Origin: Nitrospinota bacterium
GTDB taxonomy: Bacteria > Nitrospinota > Nitrospinia > UBA9942
DNA length: 6,527 nucleotides
Direction of reading: 5' to 3'
NCBI GenBank assembly: GCA_003489165.1
Contig: DNJG01000046.1
Coordinates: forward strand, 1-6,527
Position 1 is the stretch's first letter. Each line of letters starts with the position of its first letter. The translations under genes and the position numbers were made by a program. The notes under the pieces were generated by a model. The model was not told the origin of the DNA, searched no databases, and was given only the letters and a program-made list of their open reading frames with translations. Shown here in pieces: positions 5,300 to 6,527 of the stretch.

Positions 5300-6527
5300 A
5301 GGTTTTGTTCTTTGGGTTGACTGTAGGGGGGCTGCAAGCAGAGGCATCGGAGATTCAGTTTAAGACCCTTGAGCTTGAAATGGACTCGAGGGATGCAGAG
5401 GTGTTGTTCCGCAAGGAGCCTTATGATACATCCAGTTTTCCAGTTGCTGTAGTGGATGAGGGTAAACGGATTCATGGTCGCGTTGAGGTGATAGGGCAAT
5501 TTTCCCGCAACTTTTTGAAGAAGTCCATTCTTATAAAGCTTGATGAGGGACAAAAATGGCAGGGAAATAAAAAAATATCACTTAAATCCATGTCCACCGA
5601 CCTTTCCTATATGCGTGAATGGCTGACATGGAACCTGATTTCTTCTCTTGGCATGGTCTCCCCAAGGGTGGAATATTATCGTCTGAATATTAACAAACAA
5701 TTTATCGGCTTTTTTCTGTTTATCGAATGGATTGATACATCTATGTTTGACCGACTTGGGCTCGGTAAGGATGGCGAGTTCTATAATACTAACGATGAAA
5801 CTTATTGCGGTGATATGAGTCCCGATAATCAAAACCGTCTGCAAGAATGCTGGGCTAAGCTGTCTCCAAAAGATAAGGATTATACATCGCTAAAGAAGCT
5901 GATTGAGGGTATAAACGAAACACCAGTTGAGGATTTTGACAAATTTTTGACAAAACATTTTGATGTTGATTCTGTAATCAACTGGCTCGTGGTAAATACT
6001 ATTATAAGTAATGGCGATACTTATAATAAAAATTATTTTCTGTATTTCAGCAAGAAGACAGGCAAGTGGGTCGTTATCCCATGGGATTTTGATTTGAGCT
6101 TTGGACGCAATGCCGACCCTGTCTTGCCATTTCCGCGTAATATTTTAAACGATAATTATACATATTTCTACCCGCCTGAACTGGGCAGTCCCAACCCTCT
6201 AAAAGAAAAGACCTTAAAGAATAAGCAGTTATTTAATGCGTTCAAAAATCGTATCAGCCATGTCTTTGGGATAACAATGGAAAGAGAGTCTCAAGGCTTT
6301 TTTGAGAAATTATTTATTAAAGATAAACCATTGGGCGGTTTTGCCTGGTTCAGACCTGATGAGTTTCAGAGCCGTGTTACTGCGTTGGAGAATATTGTCG
6401 GCAGAGATTTAACCAAAGAGCGCTATCCGGGTTCAAAAGGTGAACCCTTTGAACAACAGGTGGAGGCTTTGCAACTGTATAATCAATGGCGTTATGTCCT
6501 CCTAAAAAAATTGATATTTGATCCCAC
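5212..6527 (+). CDS. Secreted CotH-family atypical kinase, 3' end beyond window
   Basis: CotH proteins are atypical kinases, known from spore coats, that phosphorylate exported proteins. The frame is open to the window end without a stop (about 438 residues visible). The core is readable. A beta-rich N-lobe (about 75-125) includes KKSILIKL. Next comes the CotH signature ISLKSMSTDLSYMREWLTWNL, residues 123-143, followed by a segment with LGMVSPRVEYYRLNINKQ and GFFLFIEWID. The active-site pair is D269 in NGDTYNKNYFLYF and D292 in IPWDFDLSFG. The 23-residue spacing equals that of the catalytic and metal-binding Asp of Bacillus CotH as I recall them (228 and 251). A signal peptide ends LQA43. The start is uncertain: ATG 5212 lies inside an inverted repeat without a clear ribosome site, and an in-frame ATG at 5164 overlaps the barrel gene by 13 bases. 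TTG 5305 would remove the basic n-region. It follows the barrel gene closely and is probably the fourth operon member; its substrate is unknown. Confidence 0.85.
   Translation, partial: MARIKTKIKTSIFSISSYSCNSFIRVIRVQVLFFGLTVGGLQAEASEIQFKTLELEMDSRDAEVLFRKEPYDTSSFPVAVVDEGKRIHGRVEVIGQFSRNFLKKSILIKLDEGQKWQGNKKISLKSMSTDLSYMREWLTWNLISSLGMVSPRVEYYRLNINKQFIGFFLFIEWIDTSMFDRLGLGKDGEFYNTNDETYCGDMSPDNQNRLQECWAKLSPKDKDYTSLKKLIEGINETPVEDFDKFLTKHFDVDSVINWLVVNTIISNGDTYNKNYFLYFSKKTGKWVVIPWDFDLSFGRNADPVLPFPRNILNDNYTYFYPPELGSPNPLKEKTLKNKQLFNAFKNRISHVFGITMERESQGFFEKLFIKDKPLGGFAWFRPDEFQSRVTALENIVGRDLTKERYPGSKGEPFEQQVEALQLYNQWRYVLLKKLIFDP

Noticed and set aside
5266..5553. Minus-strand frame of 95 codons
   Set aside because: It lies opposite the CotH-like coding sequence and the CACGAAT repeat and has no recognisable protein features.
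5578..5844. Minus-strand frame of 88 codons
   Set aside because: It is antisense to the conserved CotH signature region, whose plus-strand frame is far better supported.

Overview
The window reads as a compact, single-strand operon for making and exporting a surface polysaccharide under cyclic-di-GMP control in a Gram-negative bacterium. Two proteins have N-terminal signal peptides of the Sec type, one is a predicted outer-membrane beta-barrel, and one is a BcsB-type periplasmic subunit with a C-terminal membrane anchor. The DNA is A+T-rich, roughly 35-40% G+C in most 60-base lines I counted by eye, with a richer patch in the barrel gene. The imperfect palindromes of the 'CACAGAGACGCAGAG' and 'CACGAAT' types resemble repeats common in environmental bacteria such as Nitrospirota- or delta-proteobacteria-like lineages. 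The taxonomic guess is weak.

Layout, all on the + strand. (1) Bases 3-359 are the 3' end of a gene cut by the window start, possibly the C-terminus of a membrane glycosyltransferase. (2) An 85-base gap contains a perfect 11-bp tandem repeat. (3) Bases 445-2400 encode a BcsB-like protein. (4) After 14 bases, 2415-4286 encode a family-2 glycosyltransferase. It carries an N-terminal MshEN (GspE-N) domain with an almost complete cyclic-di-GMP-binding motif, and it lacks the C-terminal PilZ domain of the cellulose synthase BcsA. (5) Overlapping by ATGA, 4283-5176 encode a small exported beta-barrel. (6) From about 5212 to the window end runs a CotH-type atypical kinase with a signal peptide; it is incomplete at its 3' end.

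The working model is inference. The glycosyltransferase polymerises and translocates a glycan when c-di-GMP binds its MshEN domain. The BcsB-like protein guides the glycan through the periplasm. The small barrel is the outer-membrane exit or a modifier, replacing a large BcsC. The CotH-like kinase phosphorylates an exported protein, or possibly the glycan. This recalls E. coli NfrB, a glycosyltransferase with an MshEN domain, and possibly the Xanthomonas XagA/XagB pair. Combining these with a BcsB subunit and a CotH kinase is the most interesting aspect.

A second layer of interest is structural. Two unrelated inverted-repeat elements lie exactly at the 5' ends of the two exported-protein genes (4301-4374 and 5187-5299). 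Both are read through in frame and encode part of the signal peptides. The tandem repeat before bcsB makes three of the four complete or near-complete genes with a repeat at their 5' end.
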